Shown in pieces: positions 27,741 through 36,695 of a DNA stretch of 64,000 nt. This stretch comes from JBELHR01 sp049606855 (lineage in GTDB: Bacteria; Bacteroidota; Bacteroidia; Flavobacteriales; Flavobacteriaceae). The notes beneath the pieces are model-generated. The model saw nothing but the letters and a program-made list of their open reading frames with translations, did not search any database and was not told the origin of the DNA. The stretch covers positions 56,381 through 120,380 of the forward strand of contig JBMYVY010000006.1 of assembly GCA_049606855.1 (NCBI GenBank), written 5' to 3'. Each line of letters starts with the position of its first letter. Positions within the stretch are counted from its first letter, which is position 1. The translations under genes and the position numbers were made by a program.

Positions 27741-28256
27741 ATGAACAAGAATCTTCGACTTATTATCCTAACTATTTTAGGTGTAGGAATTTTATACTTT
27801 GGATCCGGAGTTGTCAAAAAACTGTATTATACAGCCAATTCCGAAAATCTAATTCAACAGTTACCGGATTTAGAACTTACCGCACTTGATGGCACTAAGG
27901 TCAATCTAGAAAGGCTCTCTTCTGAAAAGAACCAACTTTTGATCTATTACAGTTCTGAATGCAGTCATTGTGTAGATGAAATAAGAAGTCTTAAAAAAGA
28001 CAGACAAGTCATCCCAGATGTGGACATCTATTTAATAAGTATAGAAGATCCTCGAGTAACGAAAAAATTTATAGCCAAAATGGGCCTTAATCCTGAGGAT
28101 GAACTTAATTTTTTATCAGATACCAAATGGGAGTTTCCTGTAATGTATGATATCAAGGCTACCCCGAGTATGTTTTTTTACAACAAAGAACATCAATTGG
28201 TTTCTACTCATGTAGGTACTATGCCTGCAGAAGTTATCAAAGCTCGTTTCGAATAA
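27741..28256 (+). CDS. Membrane-anchored thioredoxin-fold protein
   Basis: A TlpA/AhpC-TSA-like thiol protein held by an N-terminal helix (residues 7-26), with the redox domain outside the cytoplasm. The active site is Cys74-Ser-His-Cys77 (SECSHCVDE) and the cis-proline is in ATPSMFF, both standard for thioredoxin folds. The CSHC centre differs from the CPxC of TlpA. At 171 residues it carries a single domain. It follows sufS by 18 bases on the same strand, so co-transcription is likely; a link to sulfur or cysteine redox chemistry is an inference only. Its stop lies 2 bases from the opposing rnhA stop. Confidence 0.82.
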   Translation: MNKNLRLIILTILGVGILYFGSGVVKKLYYTANSENLIQQLPDLELTALDGTKVNLERLSSEKNQLLIYYSSECSHCVDEIRSLKKDRQVIPDVDIYLISIEDPRVTKKFIAKMGLNPEDELNFLSDTKWEFPVMYDIKATPSMFFYNKEHQLVSTHVGTMPAEVIKARFE

Positions 28257-28258
28257 GC

Positions 28259-28855
28259 TTATTTTCTACCGAAATCAGCGGGAATTTCTCCCCATGATTT
28301 AGTTTCCCACTTTAGAATAGGATTGGAATAAGTATTGGTCTTCAACCAGGCTTCTGCTCGTTTAATTAACTCGAGTAAATCTTGATTTACGGAATCAAAT
28401 TGCAAATTGGTACGGCATTGTTTTTTCTTCACCCAAGACATGGCCGTTCTAGAATCGGTATAAATCGGTAAGTCAGGTTTATTCTTTTGTTTGCACAAAG
28501 CCAAACCGTGCACAATGGCCAAAAACTCCCCAATATTATTGGTCCCTTTTGGATAGGGGCCTTTTTTAAACACTTCTTTATTCTCAGGTAAAGCCACTCC
28601 TCTATACTCCATAAGTCCAGGGTTACCCGCACAAGCGGCATCCACTGTTAGGCAAGGAGTTTGCGCTTCAATTTCAGGTTTAACTTCATGGCCAGGTCCC
28701 ATTTCAAAGGCGAGCTCCGCTTCTTTAAGGGTTTTAAAACTCTTATATCGCGCAGAGGCTACCCCTTTTATTTGAAGTTGACAATCGGTCCAAGAATTGT
28801 AAATACCGGGCTCTAAACCCTGCCAAACGACATAAAATTTTTGCTTTTTAGCCAT
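28259..28855 (-). CDS. rnhA: Ribonuclease H (viroplasmin-type N-terminal domain)
   Basis: Cleaves RNA in RNA-DNA hybrids. Residues 6-50 form the caulimovirus-viroplasmin/RNase H1 N-terminal hybrid-binding domain (YVVWQGLEPGIY, KSFKTLKEAE). The catalytic domain shows Asp72 (TVDAACAGNPG), Glu110 (NIGEF), Asp134 (YTDS) and the terminal Asp194 (IPADFGRK), so the four-acid set is complete. The 198 residues are typical for Bacteroidota. The gene overlaps the upstream purN by 8 bases (ATGGCTAA), so the two are translationally coupled. Confidence 0.94.
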   Translation of the reverse strand: MAKKQKFYVVWQGLEPGIYNSWTDCQLQIKGVASARYKSFKTLKEAELAFEMGPGHEVKPEIEAQTPCLTVDAACAGNPGLMEYRGVALPENKEVFKKGPYPKGTNNIGEFLAIVHGLALCKQKNKPDLPIYTDSRTAMSWVKKKQCRTNLQFDSVNQDLLELIKRAEAWLKTNTYSNPILKWETKSWGEIPADFGRK

Positions 28856-29417
28856 GACTCAAAATATAATCTTCAATCACTTTTGGAAAATATTTGTATT
28901 CCAAAGCGTGTACCTTTTTTGCGATCTGATCAGGTTCATCACTTGCATCAAGTGCGGTGCTCGCCTGAAAAAGTAATGCTCCTTGATCATAATTTTCATT
29001 GACCAAGTGAATACTTATACCCGTTTCTTTCTCATTGGCATCCTTAACAGCCTGATGCACAAATTGTCCATACATCCCCTTTCCGCCATATTTTGGAAGT
29101 AAAGCCGGGTGAATATTTATGATACGGTCTGCATATTTTTGGGTGAATTCAGGGGATAACTTTCTTAAAAACCCAGCCAAAACCACAAAATCAACCTTCA
29201 ATTCCTCTAAAAGCGGAAAAAAATTATTTGAAGCAAAATCTGCATTACTTACGTAAAAACAAGGAAGGTCAAAAGCCTCCATACGTTGAACGACACCGGC
29301 CCCAGTTTTGTTGTAAACTAAGCCAACAACCTCAATTAACTCACTGTTTTTAAAATAGTTACAAATATTTTCCGCATTAGTCCCTGATCCTGACGCAAAA
29401 ACACATATCCGCTTCAT
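28848..29417 (-). CDS. purN: Phosphoribosylglycinamide formyltransferase
   Basis: Adds a formyl group from 10-formyl-THF to GAR in purine synthesis. The phosphate-binding FASGSGTNAE block lies at residues 7-16, and the catalytic Asn101, His103 and Asp144 occur in INIHPALLP and NENYDQGALLF. The 189 residues fit PurN and not the larger PurT. It begins a two-gene unit with rnhA. It is transcribed away from acpP, the 171-base gap holding the acpP promoter. Formyl-THF supply connects it with the cyclo-ligase gene at 40468. Confidence 0.95.
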   Translation of the reverse strand: MKRICVFASGSGTNAENICNYFKNSELIEVVGLVYNKTGAGVVQRMEAFDLPCFYVSNADFASNNFFPLLEELKVDFVVLAGFLRKLSPEFTQKYADRIINIHPALLPKYGGKGMYGQFVHQAVKDANEKETGISIHLVNENYDQGALLFQASTALDASDEPDQIAKKVHALEYKYFPKVIEDYILSHG

Positions 29418-29524
29418 AAGCTTGTTTTATTGAATAATTAAAATTAAATTTACGATGTTTACCCCGCATTAAACAAGACAAAAGTCGTTAAAATTAACGA
29501 AGCGTTGTACAATATTGCAACCTT

Positions 29525-29557
29525 TTGCTTGTTTAAATATAAAGTTTTATAAATTTG
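29525..29557 (+). promoter_or_regulatory. Promoter of the acpP-fabF-rnc unit
   Basis: TAAATTTG (29550-29557) is a full -7 match, with TTG elements at 29525-29527 (22-base spacing) and 29529-29531 (18-base spacing) as -33 candidates. This is the best-formed Bacteroidota-type promoter in the window, 32 bases before ATG 29589. Confidence 0.65.
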
Positions 29558-29588
29558 CATCGATTTTAAATTTAAACAATAGAATATT

Positions 29589-29825
29589 ATGTCAGACATT
29601 GCATCAAGAGTAAAAGCGATTATCGTTGACAAGTTAGGTGTTGACGAGAACGAAGTAACTACAGCAGCTAGCTTCACAAACGATTTAGGAGCAGATTCAT
29701 TGGATACTGTGGAGTTAATCATGGAATTCGAAAAGGAATTTGATATCCAAATCCCGGACGATCAAGCAGAAAACATCGGTACTGTAGGTCAAGCAATTAG
29801 CTATATCGAAGAAGCAAAAAAGTAA
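29589..29825 (+). CDS. acpP: Acyl carrier protein
   Basis: Carries growing acyl chains as a phosphopantetheine thioester in fatty acid synthesis. The attachment serine is Ser37 in GADSLDTVELIM, the canonical DSL motif. The 78-residue acidic protein is of normal length. fabF follows 7 bases after its stop, so acyl chain extension genes are co-transcribed. It is also the likely substrate carrier for the acyl-ACP desaturase at 3613. Confidence 0.97.
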   Translation: MSDIASRVKAIIVDKLGVDENEVTTAASFTNDLGADSLDTVELIMEFEKEFDIQIPDDQAENIGTVGQAISYIEEAKK

Positions 29826-29832
29826 TTTTCAT

Positions 29833-31083
29833 ATGAAATTGAAACGAGTTGTTGTAACTGGACTTGGTGCATTGACACCAATCGGAAATAATCTAGAAGA
29901 GTATTGGGACGGTTTGGTTAATGGGGTCAGCGGAGCTGCACCTATTACGCATTTTGATGCCACCAAGTTCAAGACTCGTTTTGCATGTGAAGTGAAAAAT
30001 TTCAAAGTCACGGATTACATTGATCGCAAAGAAGCGAGAAAGATGGATAAGTTCACTCAGTACGCTATGGTAGCAGCTGATGAGGCTATTGAACATTCGG
30101 CTTTGGATTTTTCAAAATTAGATGTGGATAGAATAGGTGTTATCTGGGGTGCTGGAATCGGTGGTCTTGAAACTTTCCAAAAGGAAGTGCAAGGGTATGA
30201 CGAGGAAAAAGGTCCTAGATTCAATCCGTTTTTTATACCAAAAATGATTGCAGATATCGCTCCAGGGCATATCTCAATTAAACACGGACTTAGAGGTCCA
30301 AACTTTACCACAGTTTCAGCATGTGCTTCTTCTGCGAATGCGATCATCGATGCGATGAACTACATTCGTTTAGGGCAAGCAGATGTTATTGTGACTGGTG
30401 GTTCAGAAGCAACAGTAATTGATGCCGGGGTTGGTGGTTTTAATGCCTTACATGCATTATCGACTAGAAATGATGATCCTAAAACAGCTTCCCGTCCTTT
30501 TGATAAGGATAGAGATGGTTTTGTGTTAGGTGAAGGTGCCGGAGCAATTATACTTGAAGAATACGACCATGCAGTGGCGCGTGGGGCTACAATTTATGCT
30601 GAATTATTAGGTGGAGGGTTATCTGCAGATGCTCACCATATTACTGCTCCACATCCTGAAGGTTTAGGAGCAATGAAAGTAATGGAAAACTGCTTAAGAG
30701 ACTCTAATATTTCTGTAGAAGATGTAGATGCCATAAATGTACACGGTACATCTACTCCACTTGGAGACATCGCTGAAACTACAGCCATTCAAAAGGTATT
30801 TGGAGAACATGCCTATAACTTAAACATCAACTCAACGAAGTCGATGACCGGGCACCTTTTAGGAGCCGCAGGAGTTATTGAAGCTATTGCCTCAATTAAA
30901 GCCTTACTTCATGGAGTAATACCTCCAACGATTAACCATTTTACGGATGACGATAAAATTGACAACAAGCTCAATTTTACTTTTAACAAAGCACAAAAAA
31001 GAGATATCAAAATCGCAATGAGTAATACATTCGGTTTCGGTGGTCACAACGCTTGTGTGGCATTCAAGAAATGGGAATCGTAA
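29833..31083 (+). CDS. fabF: 3-oxoacyl-ACP synthase II (KAS II)
   Basis: Condenses malonyl-ACP with an acyl-ACP to lengthen chains and helps set chain length. The catalytic Cys164 (VSACASSA), His304 (NVHGTSTP), Lys336 (NSTKSMTG) and His341 (GHLLGAAG) make the Cys-His-His set of FabF. The 416 residues fit. It lies directly between acpP and rnc, which begins 4 bases after its stop. Confidence 0.97.
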   Translation: MKLKRVVVTGLGALTPIGNNLEEYWDGLVNGVSGAAPITHFDATKFKTRFACEVKNFKVTDYIDRKEARKMDKFTQYAMVAADEAIEHSALDFSKLDVDRIGVIWGAGIGGLETFQKEVQGYDEEKGPRFNPFFIPKMIADIAPGHISIKHGLRGPNFTTVSACASSANAIIDAMNYIRLGQADVIVTGGSEATVIDAGVGGFNALHALSTRNDDPKTASRPFDKDRDGFVLGEGAGAIILEEYDHAVARGATIYAELLGGGLSADAHHITAPHPEGLGAMKVMENCLRDSNISVEDVDAINVHGTSTPLGDIAETTAIQKVFGEHAYNLNINSTKSMTGHLLGAAGVIEAIASIKALLHGVIPPTINHFTDDDKIDNKLNFTFNKAQKRDIKIAMSNTFGFGGHNACVAFKKWES

Positions 31084-31087
31084 ATTT

Positions 31088-31837
31088 ATGAAGAAAATTT
31101 TTCGCAAAATCCGTTCTGTAAAAAAGGGAGACTCCTCCAAATTACAGACTGACTTTGATGTTGAAAAATTAAAACCCATTCTCAAATACAAACCAAAAAA
31201 CAGTGAACCTTATATTGAGGCTTTTACACATAGTTCTATGCGCGAAAAAAATAGCGATGGAAGTTATGTAAATTATGAGCGGCTTGAATATTTAGGTGAT
31301 GCAATGTTGGGTTCCATTGTCGCAGCATTTTTGTTTGACGAATTTCCCGGATCAAATGAAGGTTTTTTGACTCAAATGAGGTCCAAAATAGTTTCAAGGG
31401 ATCATTTAAATAAACTGGGGAAAGATTTAAACTTAGTACAGTTTGTTCGCAGTAACGTTTCTAGATCTAAAATTGGAAACAATATAAATGGGAATCTATT
31501 TGAAGCTTTAATTGGAGCTATATACCTCGATAAAGGATATTTGTTTTGTGAGAAATTTGTTCGTGAACGCATACTTGAGAACTACGTTGACCTCCCCTTA
31601 TTAGAAGGGAAGATTTCTTCATATAAGAGTATTATTGTCGAATGGACCCAAAAACATAAAAAGGATTTGCGCTTTGAAGTTTATGAGGATTCAGGCAATC
31701 AACATCAAAAACATTTTAGTGTTCGATTATTTATCGATGAAAAAGTAATCTCAAAAGGAAGGGCAACCTCAAAAAAGAAGGCAGAAGAGATTGCTTCAAG
31801 AAGGGCCTATTTCGTTCTGCAAGACCAATTTAGCTAG
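31088..31837 (+). CDS. rnc: Ribonuclease III
   Basis: Cuts double-stranded RNA in rRNA maturation and mRNA decay. The signature NYERLEYLGDAML (residues 62-74) holds the acidic catalytic residues; a second acidic block appears in NLFEALIGAIYLDKG. The C-terminal region (about 175-249) is a dsRNA-binding domain with KGRATSKKKAEEIASRRA. The start ATG 31088 lies 4 bases after the fabF stop; the longer frame from 31040 overlaps fabF and is rejected. The order acpP-fabF-rnc is shared by many bacteria. Confidence 0.95.
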   Translation: MKKIFRKIRSVKKGDSSKLQTDFDVEKLKPILKYKPKNSEPYIEAFTHSSMREKNSDGSYVNYERLEYLGDAMLGSIVAAFLFDEFPGSNEGFLTQMRSKIVSRDHLNKLGKDLNLVQFVRSNVSRSKIGNNINGNLFEALIGAIYLDKGYLFCEKFVRERILENYVDLPLLEGKISSYKSIIVEWTQKHKKDLRFEVYEDSGNQHQKHFSVRLFIDEKVISKGRATSKKKAEEIASRRAYFVLQDQFS

Positions 31838-31884
31838 GCTCAAACGATTTCGCATATTAATGTAATTAATTGCGTATCAATTCT

Positions 31885-31892
31885 TAAATTTG
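31885..31892 (+). promoter_or_regulatory. Candidate -7 box before the IPExxxVDY-pyk pair
   Basis: TAAATTTG matches TAnnTTTG 19 bases before ATG 31912. The nearest TTG (31870-31872) is only 12 bases upstream, shorter than usual, so the -33 element is uncertain. Confidence 0.45.
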
Positions 31893-31911
31893 CAATAGTT
31901 AAGATTTTTCT

Positions 31912-32358
31912 ATGACTAAACATCGTTTAGACCTCAGGTTGATAGAAGAAGAAACATTTTCGATAATCGGTATTGTTTCCTCTATGGAAGTTTATCGACT
32001 TGCTTTTTTTCTAAACAAAGAGTTGAACTGGTTTTTGAAAAAAGAATCATTTGAAATAGATGACAGTTATTCGGTCTATAGTTATTACGAGGAATCTAAA
32101 GATTTGAACATAAATCTAATTGGTAATACAGCCTGGAAAAAATCAGAAGCTTCAGAGGGATTATTCGATAACGTCGCTTCTAAAACTTATCTATTAAAGG
32201 AGAAGAAAAAAGCGGATTACCTCCTTAAAATAAGTGAAGAAATAGATTATAAAAGCATAGAGCATATAATCAAAAAACTAAAGTCTATCGCATCGATACA
32301 AACCTGTTATCCTATTGCAATAGACGAACTAAAAACAACAGAATTTTTAATTTTTTAA
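31912..32358 (+). CDS. IPExxxVDY family protein (function unknown)
   Basis: A 148-residue protein found mainly in Bacteroidota, typically just before pyk. The family's name motif is degenerate here: LKEKKKADY near residues 97-105 replaces I-P-E-x-x-x-V-D-Y, but the flanking YLL and YLLKI context is kept, as are the N-terminal LAFFLNKELNW segment and the final LKTTEFLIF. No catalytic residues, signal peptide or membrane span are seen. The stop is 2 bases before the pyk start, so the two are very likely co-translated. Possible role: an accessory of glycolytic control or RNA processing (inferred from position only). Confidence 0.75.
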   Translation: MTKHRLDLRLIEEETFSIIGIVSSMEVYRLAFFLNKELNWFLKKESFEIDDSYSVYSYYEESKDLNINLIGNTAWKKSEASEGLFDNVASKTYLLKEKKKADYLLKISEEIDYKSIEHIIKKLKSIASIQTCYPIAIDELKTTEFLIF

Positions 32359-32360
32359 AA

Positions 32361-33785
32361 ATGAGTAAAAAGACAAAAATCGTAGCTACTTTAGGTCCTG
32401 CGACAAACACAAAAGAGATTCTTCGCGAGTTAATTGTAGCTGGAGTAAATGTATTTAGAATCAATTTCTCACATGCGGATTACACGGAAGTATCTAGAAG
32501 AATTAAATTAATTCGTGAATTGAATGAAGAATTAGGCTTTAATGTAGCTATTTTGGCTGACTTACAAGGTCCTAAACTTCGAGTTGGTGTCATGGATGAA
32601 GGAGTAGTTATGGAAGAGGGTCAGACTTTTACTTTTACCACTCAAGAAGGTCCTGGGACTAATCAAAAGGCATTTATGACCTACCAAAGATTTCCAAAGG
32701 ATGTAAAAGCTGGAGAATTCATCTTGGTGGATGACGGAAAATTAAAATTTGAGGTTATAAGTACTGACGGGAAGGAAAATGTGGTCACTAAGGTGCTACG
32801 TGGTGGACCCCTGAAGTCAAAAAAAGGAGTAAATCTTCCTAATACAGCAATTTCACTTCCAGCGCTTACAGAGAAAGATGTTGATGATGCGAAGTTTGCA
32901 ATTGGTGAAAAAGTAGATTGGATTGCCCTATCTTTTGTCAGAAATCCTGAGGATCTAGATCGCATTCACAAATTAATCGCTGAGGAATCACCTGAATTCC
33001 GTATCCCAGTTATTTCAAAGATTGAAAAACCTGAAGCTATTGAAAATATTGATGCTATTATGGCCAAAACAGATGGTATCATGGTGGCACGTGGTGATCT
33101 AGGAGTTGAAATTCCTGCTCATGAAGTTCCATTAATTCAAAAGGAATTGGTTCGTAAAGCAAAAATCGCTCGTAAGCCGGTTATTATTGCTACTCAGATG
33201 ATGGAAACGATGATTGACAATGAGGTTCCGACTCGTGCGGAAGTAAATGATGTGGCGAACTCAATTATGGATGGAGCGGATGCAGTAATGTTATCGGGAG
33301 AAACATCAGTAGGGAAATATCCTGTAACAGTGATACAATCGATGAGAAATATTATTGAATCGGTAGAGACTTCTGAATTAATTTCAGTTCCTCGAAAAGA
33401 ACCTAAAACTAAAGATGGACGTTTTATCACTAAATCAATCTGTCAAGGTGCAGCTGTTATGGCGGACAATATCGATGCAGAAGCTATTATGACGATTACC
33501 AATACAGGGTATACTGCTTTCCATATCTCGTCTTGGAGACCAAATTCAAATATTTTGGCCTATGCAGACAATCCGAGGGTATGTACTATGTTAAATTTAT
33601 TGTGGGGAGTAAAAGCCTTCTACTACGATGCAGGAGATAAGGGTACTAACCAATCTGTTGTTGATGTTAACAATATGGCGATTTCAGAAGGTTATGTCAA
33701 ACCGGGAGATTTAGTAATCAATTTGGCATCAATGCCTGCTGAGGACAAGGGAATGACCAACACGCTGAGGATTACAGAAATTTAA
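32361..33785 (+). CDS. pyk: Pyruvate kinase
   Basis: Converts phosphoenolpyruvate and ADP to pyruvate and ATP, the last step of glycolysis. Visible features: the N-terminal KTKIVATLGPAT start, the ADLQGPKLRVG loop, the K-E-D metal and catalytic blocks in ISKIEKPEAIENID and MVARGDLGVEIP, and MLSGETSVGKYP. A C-terminal allosteric domain follows from about residue 350. The length of 474 fits. It starts 2 bases after the IPExxxVDY gene and ends at a GC-rich terminator. Confidence 0.97.
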   Translation: MSKKTKIVATLGPATNTKEILRELIVAGVNVFRINFSHADYTEVSRRIKLIRELNEELGFNVAILADLQGPKLRVGVMDEGVVMEEGQTFTFTTQEGPGTNQKAFMTYQRFPKDVKAGEFILVDDGKLKFEVISTDGKENVVTKVLRGGPLKSKKGVNLPNTAISLPALTEKDVDDAKFAIGEKVDWIALSFVRNPEDLDRIHKLIAEESPEFRIPVISKIEKPEAIENIDAIMAKTDGIMVARGDLGVEIPAHEVPLIQKELVRKAKIARKPVIIATQMMETMIDNEVPTRAEVNDVANSIMDGADAVMLSGETSVGKYPVTVIQSMRNIIESVETSELISVPRKEPKTKDGRFITKSICQGAAVMADNIDAEAIMTITNTGYTAFHISSWRPNSNILAYADNPRVCTMLNLLWGVKAFYYDAGDKGTNQSVVDVNNMAISEGYVKPGDLVINLASMPAEDKGMTNTLRITEI

Positions 33786-33790
33786 AAATA

Positions 33791-33819
33791 AAAAAACCGG
33801 CCAAAAGGCCGGTTTTTTT
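33791..33819. terminator. Bidirectional terminator after pyk
   Basis: Stem AACCGGCC / GGCCGGTT with an AAAA loop, flanked by A and T tracts. It lies between convergent pyk and the M28 peptidase gene, whose stop codon abuts it. Confidence 0.93.
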
Positions 33820-36100
33820 ATTTTATCTCGGTACGAATTACAATTGCATCATTGAGCACAAATGGCTTAGGCATCATATACTCTTCTCTTTTTCCTACCT
33901 TGATGATGGAATTATCATAAAGGTCATAAGAACTCTCCAAGAGCTCAAATTCAGGCCTTACTGAGGCCTTAAATTCCACGACTAAACTATCAGAAGGATT
34001 TCCTAAGAAATACAGCAAGACGCGATTGCTGTTGTCTGTTTTTTGAAAATTTACCTTTCTCCCATTAATTACTAGGTCTTGAATGGCATCAATTTGCCTG
34101 GATCGCAAATCAAAGCGTTTCGCCAATCGACTGGTTTTGATTTTTAAATGATAGGTTCCAAGACTGTCAAGTTTATACTCAACCTGTGGCATTGCTAATT
34201 CAACAGCAGGGGCTTCTGAGTGAAATTGAATCCCTGTTCTATATTTTCCATTGCCCGATTTACCGCGATAGGGTCCTTTTTTATATTCCTCAGAGAAATA
34301 TGGAGCGGTATAAGTATCAAAATTTAAATCATAGGTCTCCCAAAAAGATTTATTCATGCTCGCATCATACACATAGTTCAAACTATTTGGTCGTTTTCTT
34401 TCCAGGTTATAATCGGATTTAGCATCGGCTTTGAACATAAAGAAAACCCCTATTGCAAAACTCGAAAACACCATCCACTTCCTGCCTCTAATACTGTTCC
34501 AAAGTCCCATTCCCAAGCTTAGTATCAGAATCAAGAAAAAGCTCGCTGCCCCCATTGACTTTAGGCCAAGTCCTACAGGAAACATGCGTGTAAATGGAAG
34601 TACTATAAATAGAATCGGCATTAGACAAAGTACATAAACTAAATAAGTTCTGGATGTTCTAAAGAGGGCCCAATAAAACATAAATAGCCCAAAAAAGACT
34701 GGAATGATCAAAAAGCTACCTCCTGGCAGAAAGATGATCATAATTAGGTTCAAAAACATCCAGGAAAATAAAGGAGCAACAAGGAGATTTATTCTGTTTT
34801 TGTTGCGCATCGATCGGTAATATACCAAAAAGAAAATGGTAACCGTAAAGGACATCATAGCCGCGATATATTCATATCCGTTATAGGTAAAACCGTGCAG
34901 AATATCTTTGTATTGGGGATAAATGTTTTGAAGCATTCTCCATGCAAGAGTACTGAGTCCAATACTTAGAATCAAACTCAAAAATAAAGGAGCAAAGCCT
35001 TTCATTATTCCTCCTACACTCAATCTGCCGTGACCTAAACCTAAAAATACCAAAATCAAAAAAGTTATATAGGCGATAACCAGTAGAGGAATGTTCCAGT
35101 TGTAAGAATAAGAAATTAGTCCTAATCCTGGAAAATTAGTATAAATCATATCTTGATCTGCTTCAAGCTCATTCAAATTGGCCTTGGAAAAATAGTTCAA
35201 GGTTCCTGTCAAATAATTCCCTTGTTGCATGAGGGTTTCAGGATCTAATCGCCCGGCGGTGTCTTGTGCGGTATGATAATCGAAATGATCTCCAATAAAG
35301 GCAAAGTTAAAGCCCGGGATATTCCCGTTATTTTTAATGATAGTTAAATCAGTATCATTAGGAAGTCGCTTATAAATGCTATACATCAAAGAATTAGCAA
35401 TCGGAGTATTGACCTTTGCTTGTTCAAATCCATTTAAAAGCTGTGCATTGTGACCTGGTGTTTCCATAAACATATAGGATCGACCTCCAGAACCTCTTGC
35501 TTCGAAGTTCAGTGCCAGTGCAATATCGTCTAGGTTTTGATATTCGTTTACAAACACCTCAGCACCTAACAGACCGATCTCTTCAGCATCGGTAAAGACC
35601 ACCAAAATATCATTAGTGAATTCAGTCTCACTTGCGATAAAGGCTCTTAAACTTTCTAAAATAGTTACCACACCACTTCCTGCATCACTAGCACCATACG
35701 AAGAATGGGTAGCCGAATCGTAATGCGTCATCAGAAGTAAGGTCCGAGAGGAAGCGGTTTTGTTCTTAGCGGGTAATTTGCCGAGAATGTTTTCAGCTCG
35801 CGTTGATCTCTTTGCATTTGCAGACCAAGCAATACCAGACTGTAGCTCTACTTCAAGACCCAAAAGACGCAATTGTTCCATTAAGAATTTTTGAACCTCT
35901 TGTTTATTGGAAGAACCTGTATAATGAGTTTCGGAGGTAAATTCCTTTAGTAAATTTTGTGCATTATTTAAAGAAAATTCCGAGTTAGCAGTAAGGTGAT
36001 CGGGTTTGATTTTAGGCTTTTGAAGGTCAAAAGCATAGAAAGCAATTACTAACAAAAGTAATACGGAAAGGGCACTAAAAAAGGCTTTCTTGTTGAACAT
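33818..36100 (-). CDS. Membrane-embedded M28 family zinc metallopeptidase (ERMP1-like topology)
   Basis: The start is ATG 36100 (MFNKKAFFSA); an upstream extension to 36193 lacks support. The 760-residue chain has an N-terminal helix (6-25), an M28 peptidase domain with zinc ligands His126, Asp139, Glu174, Glu200 (probably) and His276 and catalytic Asp128 and Glu173, then about eight hydrophobic helices (residues 330-590), and a soluble C-terminal beta-rich domain. This order resembles eukaryotic ERMP1/Fxna. Substrate unknown, probably peptides outside the inner membrane. It is divergent from the CBS gene and convergent with pyk. Confidence 0.86.
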   Translation of the reverse strand: MFNKKAFFSALSVLLLLVIAFYAFDLQKPKIKPDHLTANSEFSLNNAQNLLKEFTSETHYTGSSNKQEVQKFLMEQLRLLGLEVELQSGIAWSANAKRSTRAENILGKLPAKNKTASSRTLLLMTHYDSATHSSYGASDAGSGVVTILESLRAFIASETEFTNDILVVFTDAEEIGLLGAEVFVNEYQNLDDIALALNFEARGSGGRSYMFMETPGHNAQLLNGFEQAKVNTPIANSLMYSIYKRLPNDTDLTIIKNNGNIPGFNFAFIGDHFDYHTAQDTAGRLDPETLMQQGNYLTGTLNYFSKANLNELEADQDMIYTNFPGLGLISYSYNWNIPLLVIAYITFLILVFLGLGHGRLSVGGIMKGFAPLFLSLILSIGLSTLAWRMLQNIYPQYKDILHGFTYNGYEYIAAMMSFTVTIFFLVYYRSMRNKNRINLLVAPLFSWMFLNLIMIIFLPGGSFLIIPVFFGLFMFYWALFRTSRTYLVYVLCLMPILFIVLPFTRMFPVGLGLKSMGAASFFLILILSLGMGLWNSIRGRKWMVFSSFAIGVFFMFKADAKSDYNLERKRPNSLNYVYDASMNKSFWETYDLNFDTYTAPYFSEEYKKGPYRGKSGNGKYRTGIQFHSEAPAVELAMPQVEYKLDSLGTYHLKIKTSRLAKRFDLRSRQIDAIQDLVINGRKVNFQKTDNSNRVLLYFLGNPSDSLVVEFKASVRPEFELLESSYDLYDNSIIKVGKREEYMMPKPFVLNDAIVIRTEIK

Positions 36101-36233
36101 AATTAGGGGTAAATCGTTTATTTCTCCCGAATTTAACACTATTTTAATAAAAAAACGACTAGAAGTACTAAAAATCAAGGATTTGAAGCGCAAAAAATAT
36201 TTGTGTATCTTTAAAAGACTAAATTTTAGAATT

Positions 36234-36695
36234 ATGGGGATTAAGAGTTATGTTACTGCAAAAGCTGGGGAAGAAAAAAAGAGAGATAGTCATATTCTTA
36301 TTAAAGACATCATGGTTAAGCAACTAATTGTATTTCGACCTGAACAAACTGTTGTTGAGGCTATGGAAATTTTGGTCAAAAATAAAATTTCAGGAGGACC
36401 TGTAGTCAATTCAAAGGGAGATCTCATTGGAATGATTTCTGAAGGAGACTGTTTAAAGGAAATCTCAAATAGCCGTTATTACAACATACCAATGGCTTCT
36501 CATAAACTGGAAGAATTTATGAGCAAGGACGTAGATACCTTTGATGCGGACATGGATTTATTTGATGTTTGCGAATTGTTTCACAAAAACAAACGCCGTC
36601 GTTTCCCAGTGCTTAGCCAAGGAAAACTTGTGGGGCAGGTAAGTCAAATAGATGTGCTCAGAGCCATCTTAAATGCCAAACATCAAGTTTGGTAA
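36234..36695 (+). CDS. CBS-domain-pair protein
   Basis: A 153-residue protein made almost wholly of two CBS domains (about 25-80 and 95-150), which bind adenine nucleotides such as AMP, ATP or SAM and sense energy state. Motifs VFRPEQTVVEAMEIL and GMISEGDCLKEI mark repeat 1, and DLFDVCELF plus GQVSQIDVLRAI mark repeat 2. The start ATG 36234 is chosen because the region before it is AT-rich with no codon bias; a frame from 36090 has no support. It has no partner domain, so it probably acts as a regulatory subunit of an unidentified target. Its 3' end overlaps the zinc-ribbon gene by 13 bases. Confidence 0.86.
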   Translation: MGIKSYVTAKAGEEKKRDSHILIKDIMVKQLIVFRPEQTVVEAMEILVKNKISGGPVVNSKGDLIGMISEGDCLKEISNSRYYNIPMASHKLEEFMSKDVDTFDADMDLFDVCELFHKNKRRRFPVLSQGKLVGQVSQIDVLRAILNAKHQVW

